From assembly GCA_026002875.1 (NCBI GenBank), contig BPGE01000001.1, positions 1,860,001 to 1,924,000 of the forward strand: 64,000 nt of DNA, read 5' to 3'. Below, piece after piece: positions 61,190 to 64,000 of this stretch; position 1 is the first letter of the stretch, and every line of letters begins with the position of its first letter. The DNA comes from Bryobacteraceae bacterium (GTDB taxonomy: Bacteria; Acidobacteriota; Terriglobia; Bryobacterales; Bryobacteraceae). The notes under the pieces were generated by a model. That model had not been told where the DNA came from. It was given only the letters and a program-made list of their open reading frames with translations, and did no database searches. Position numbers and translations under genes: made by a program.

Positions 61190-63499
61190 ATGGCAGGCAA
61201 GGACGCCCGGAAAACTGCAACCTGCCGGCTCCGAGCCCGTTGGCCGATGGCATCCCTGCTCTGCTGGATCCGCCGTGGGGGGAGGTTCACGCCGCTGCTC
61301 CTGTGCGCCCTGTCCGGCGTGGGACTGGGCGAGCTGCTCTTTATGCTGGTCATCGAGCGCGAGGAGTCGCTCATCGTGCGCGAGCACCAGCGGATGGCGC
61401 AGGCGCAGATCGCCGCGCTGGAAGGTCAGGTGGCGGCGAGTCTGCGGGTGCTGGCGGCGCTCCAGACGCTGGCCCAGTTCGATCCGGACCTGAACGAGAG
61501 GGAGTTCCGGGCTTTTTACGAAGTGATGGTGCAGCGCGTGCAGCCCCGGACGGCAGTCCGGCTTGTCGAGTTGCTGCGGGTAGTCGAGGCGCCGAACCTG
61601 GCCGCATATGAAGAGCGGATGCGGAAGGAGCGGCGGAATCCCGGTTTCCGGGTGTGGCAGCCCGCCTCCGGCGGCGGCCGGCGTCCGGCCACGGGACGGC
61701 CAAGATACGCCGTCGTGGAGCTGATCGAGCCCCGGGAGGAGCACGGAATCGTCCTGGGGCTGGATTCGGGCCATTCCGAAGCGACGCAGCGCGGGTTGTG
61801 GAAAGCCAGGCGCACGGGGACGATGGCGGCGACGGCGGGCTTCCAGTTGGCGCAGGACGGCCCGGGGCGCGTGAGTGTGATCGTGTATGCGCCTTTCTGT
61901 CCGCTGGAAAAGCCGCCGTCGGAGGCGGGGCTGTGCCTCGATCCGGCCGGGTTCGCCGCGATTGGGCTGAGCGTCGAGACTCTGCTGGATGCGGCGCGGG
62001 CGCCGGCGGCGCGAAACGAATTCCGGGTGCAGGTCTATGACGAAGGCATCCGCGGCGATGAGCGCGTCCTTCTGGCGGACCGCATGGGAACGCCGCGATC
62101 GGAGCGGGCGTGGCGCATGGTCGAGGCGCCGAACGTGGAGGCGACGATCCGTCTGGCGGACCGGCGCTGGCACGTCGTCTGCAGCGGAACCTATCCGCTG
62201 CCCCTGTCGCGCACCTGGCCGGCGTGGCTGCTGCTGGGGACATGCGTGCTGATCACGGCGTCGGTGGTGGCGCTGATCTGGAGCCTGCAGCGGCAGAATG
62301 CGCGGGTGCGGGACGAAGTGCGGCGCAGGACGCGGCAGCTGCGGCGCGCCATCCGGCTGGCGAGAGAGGGATCGGAGGCCAAGAGCCGGTTTCTGGCCAA
62401 AGTCAGCCACGAGATCCGCACGCCGCTGAACGGCATCATCGGCATGACGAACCTGATGCTGGAAGGCGAGTTGAGCCCGGAACAGCGCGATTCCGCCCGG
62501 ACGGTCCTGAGCGCCAGCCAGCACCTGCTGGCGGTTCTCAATGACACGCTGGATCTGTCGAAGATCGAGGCGGGGAAGCTCGCGTTGCAGAAGGAGCCGT
62601 TCGATCTGCGCGGGCTGGTGAGGGAGTGCGAGCGGATTTACAGGCCTTCGGCGGAGCAGAAAGGGCTCGAGTTCCGCACGGTCGCCGGGGACGCGCTGCC
62701 CGAGTGGGTGCTGGGCGATGTGACGCGTTTGCGGCAGGTTGTGTGGAATCTCTTGAGCAACGCTGTCAAGTTCACTGAACGCGGCAGCGTGGAGCTGAGG
62801 GTGACGCGGGCTGCTCCGCCGCGCGTGCGCTTCGAGGTGCGGGACACCGGCTCCGGCATCGCGAAAGAGGATCTGGAAAGACTGTTCGAGCCCTATTTCC
62901 AGTCGAGCCGTCCGGGGCGTCACGCCGAGGGTACGGGGCTTGGTCTGGCCATCAGCCGCCGGCTGGTGCAGTTGATGGACGGAGAGATGGGATGCGAGAG
63001 CCGCGTGGGGGAGGGAAGCCTGTTCTGGTTCGAGGTTCCGCTGCCTGAATGCGCGCATCCGGCTTCGGACTCTGCACGCGCGGAGGCGCAGCCGGAGATG
63101 GCGCGGGATCTCTCCGTGCTTGTCGCTGAAGACAATCCAGTGAATCAGAAGGTGCTGAAGCGGCTTCTGGAGAAACTCGGCTGCCGGGTGACGCTCGCCC
63201 GGGACGGCGCCGAGGCGCTCGAAAGGCTGGAACAGGAGCGCTTCGACGCCGTCTTCATGGATTGTCAGATGCCCCGGATGGACGGCTATGAGGCGGCTCG
63301 GCGGATCCGGGCGATGGGCGGCGAGATGTTGCGGGTTCCGATCGTGGCGCTGACGGCGCACGCCATGGAGAGCGACCGTCTGCGATGCCTGCAGTCGGGC
63401 ATGGACGACTATGTGACGAAGCCGGTGAGCCTGGACGGCCTGCGGGCGGCCCTGGAGAGAGCCGTGGCGCGCCCTGCCGCCGCCGCGAAGAGAGACTGA
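61190..63499 (+). CDS. CHASE-domain hybrid sensor histidine kinase with receiver domain
   Basis: This 769-residue membrane sensor has an N-terminal membrane segment (about 35-54), a CHASE ligand-binding domain in the periplasm (LNEREFRAFYEVMVQRVQ, then APNLAAYEERMRKERRNPGF, about 70-330) and a second membrane segment (about 344-365). HisKA follows with phospho-His at about 407 (KVSHEIRTPLNGIIGMT), then HATPase_c with N-box (NLLSNAVKF), DTGSGI and GTGLGLAI. A receiver domain follows from about 640 with VLVAEDN, the phospho-Asp in FMDCQMPRMDG (about 691) and YVTKPVSL. ATG 61190 is chosen over GTG 61181 because the ribosome binding site GGAAGGAG is 11 bases away. The output partner is not adjacent; a phosphotransfer protein is probably encoded elsewhere. 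Confidence 0.93.
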   Translation: MAGKDARKTATCRLRARWPMASLLCWIRRGGRFTPLLLCALSGVGLGELLFMLVIEREESLIVREHQRMAQAQIAALEGQVAASLRVLAALQTLAQFDPDLNEREFRAFYEVMVQRVQPRTAVRLVELLRVVEAPNLAAYEERMRKERRNPGFRVWQPASGGGRRPATGRPRYAVVELIEPREEHGIVLGLDSGHSEATQRGLWKARRTGTMAATAGFQLAQDGPGRVSVIVYAPFCPLEKPPSEAGLCLDPAGFAAIGLSVETLLDAARAPAARNEFRVQVYDEGIRGDERVLLADRMGTPRSERAWRMVEAPNVEATIRLADRRWHVVCSGTYPLPLSRTWPAWLLLGTCVLITASVVALIWSLQRQNARVRDEVRRRTRQLRRAIRLAREGSEAKSRFLAKVSHEIRTPLNGIIGMTNLMLEGELSPEQRDSARTVLSASQHLLAVLNDTLDLSKIEAGKLALQKEPFDLRGLVRECERIYRPSAEQKGLEFRTVAGDALPEWVLGDVTRLRQVVWNLLSNAVKFTERGSVELRVTRAAPPRVRFEVRDTGSGIAKEDLERLFEPYFQSSRPGRHAEGTGLGLAISRRLVQLMDGEMGCESRVGEGSLFWFEVPLPECAHPASDSARAEAQPEMARDLSVLVAEDNPVNQKVLKRLLEKLGCRVTLARDGAEALERLEQERFDAVFMDCQMPRMDGYEAARRIRAMGGEMLRVPIVALTAHAMESDRLRCLQSGMDDYVTKPVSLDGLRAALERAVARPAAAAKRD

Positions 63500-63554
63500 G
63501 AACGGCCCTGGCAGGGCGCCGGTCTGTTACACTCAACGCGAAGCGGCACGATCG

Positions 63555-64000
63555 ATGACATCCGGGGAAGTTCTCAATCTGTTCCGGGAAACGGGCGCGT
63601 TTCTGGAGGGTCACTTTCAGCTTTCAAGCGGACTGCACTCGCCGAAATATCTGCAGTGCGCGCTGGTGCTGCAGCATCCCCGGCACGCCGAGGCGCTCGG
63701 CCGAGCCCTGGCCGGCGCGGTGACGGCGCCGGTGGATCTGGTGGCGAGCCCCGCGCTGGGCGGGCTGATCATCGGCCACGAGGTGGCGCGCGCGCTTGGC
63801 GTCAGGCACATCTTCGCCGAACGGGACGCCGCGCGGCGCATGACGTTGCGGCGCGGTTTCTCGGTGAACCCCGGCGAGCGGGCGCTGATCGTCGAGGACG
63901 TCATCACCACCGGCGGCAGCACGAAGGAAGTCGCCGATCTGCTGCGCGGACTGGGCGCGGAGGTTGCCGGGGCGGCCTCCATCATCGACCGCAGCGGGGG
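63555..64000 (+). CDS. pyrE: Orotate phosphoribosyltransferase, N-terminal part only
   Basis: The first 148 codons of PyrE are seen before the window ends. PyrE makes orotidine 5'-phosphate from orotate and PRPP in pyrimidine synthesis. Visible motifs are MTSGEVLNLFRETGAFLEGHF-type start (through FQLSSGLHSPKYLQCA), DLVASPALGGLIIGHEVARAL and the PRPP-binding loop ALIVEDVITTGGSTKEV (about 118-134). ATG 63555 follows the kinase stop by 55 bases. The reading frame is open to the edge. Confidence 0.93.
   Translation, partial: MTSGEVLNLFRETGAFLEGHFQLSSGLHSPKYLQCALVLQHPRHAEALGRALAGAVTAPVDLVASPALGGLIIGHEVARALGVRHIFAERDAARRMTLRRGFSVNPGERALIVEDVITTGGSTKEVADLLRGLGAEVAGAASIIDRSG

Noticed and set aside
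61136-63361. A 741-codon minus-strand frame opposite the hybrid kinase
   Set aside because: The kinase motifs on the plus strand are decisive. The antisense product is Arg/Pro-rich.

Overview
The window is a dense, GC-rich bacterial chromosome segment of about 50 genes on both strands. No rRNA, tRNA, CRISPR array, insertion sequence or phage gene was seen. The gene content points to a Gram-negative Acidobacteriota, most likely of the Bryobacterales/Solibacter type. The signs are a 1143-residue Oar-like TonB-dependent receptor with an N-terminal carboxypeptidase-regulatory domain, BlaI plus an M56 peptidase fused to TonB_C domains, DUF6599, DUF2264 and DUF885 proteins, a secreted PIG-L deacetylase beside a Tat-type Gfo/Idh/MocA oxidoreductase, and many Tat signals. 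This lineage call is inferred from gene content, not from a marker gene.

Layout. At 1-3818 (minus) lies a polyphosphate operon: ppk1, an intact PPK2, a second PPK2 broken by a single-base frameshift, and a secreted protein cut by the window edge. At 3887-11427 come an OPT transporter, a serine hydrolase, an iron-sulfur photolyase (all four cluster cysteines present) with a coupled atypical SDR, an NmrA-like protein and an exported HExxH protein behind a clear sigma70-type promoter. At 11436-17333 (minus) lies a compact unit of TonB receptor, Tat-signal PLP aminotransferase and SulP anion transporter. At 17646-28473 an epimerase-like protein and a secreted unknown protein face a long minus-strand run: valS, nadC, birA, a flippase-like membrane protein, Gfo/Idh/MocA, PIG-L and selA, the last three with 4-base overlaps.

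At 28518-36089 are an M24 peptidase, an unidentified exported protein, a signal-less subtilase paired with an alpha/beta hydrolase, a beta-lactamase-fold protein that has lost its catalytic residues, and a MOCOS-like class V PLP enzyme. At 36373-41452 is the clearest metabolic module: a CoA-transferase, a 2[4Fe-4S] ferredoxin, VorB-like alpha, a fused beta-gamma oxoacid:ferredoxin oxidoreductase and a branched-chain aminotransferase. Together these can interconvert branched-chain amino acids, 2-oxoacids, acyl-CoAs and free acids while exchanging electrons with ferredoxin.

The remainder holds a TPR protein, membrane and small exported proteins, an XRE/S24-like regulator, pheA, lepB, a DUF885 lipoprotein, and a beta-barrel protein. 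It continues with a BlaI/M56-TPR-TonB_C regulatory pair behind a palindromic operator, Tat-signal DUF2264/DUF362 proteins, an aldo/keto reductase with a DUF6599 partner, and a TolC-family protein behind a bidirectional terminator. It ends with a membrane-anchored HTH regulator, a CHASE hybrid histidine kinase and the start of pyrE. The most noteworthy items are the branched-chain oxoacid operon, the receptor/Tat-aminotransferase/SulP unit, the selA operon context, the dead beta-lactamase-fold protein, the M56-TPR-TonB_C fusion with its operator, and the frameshifted PPK2.
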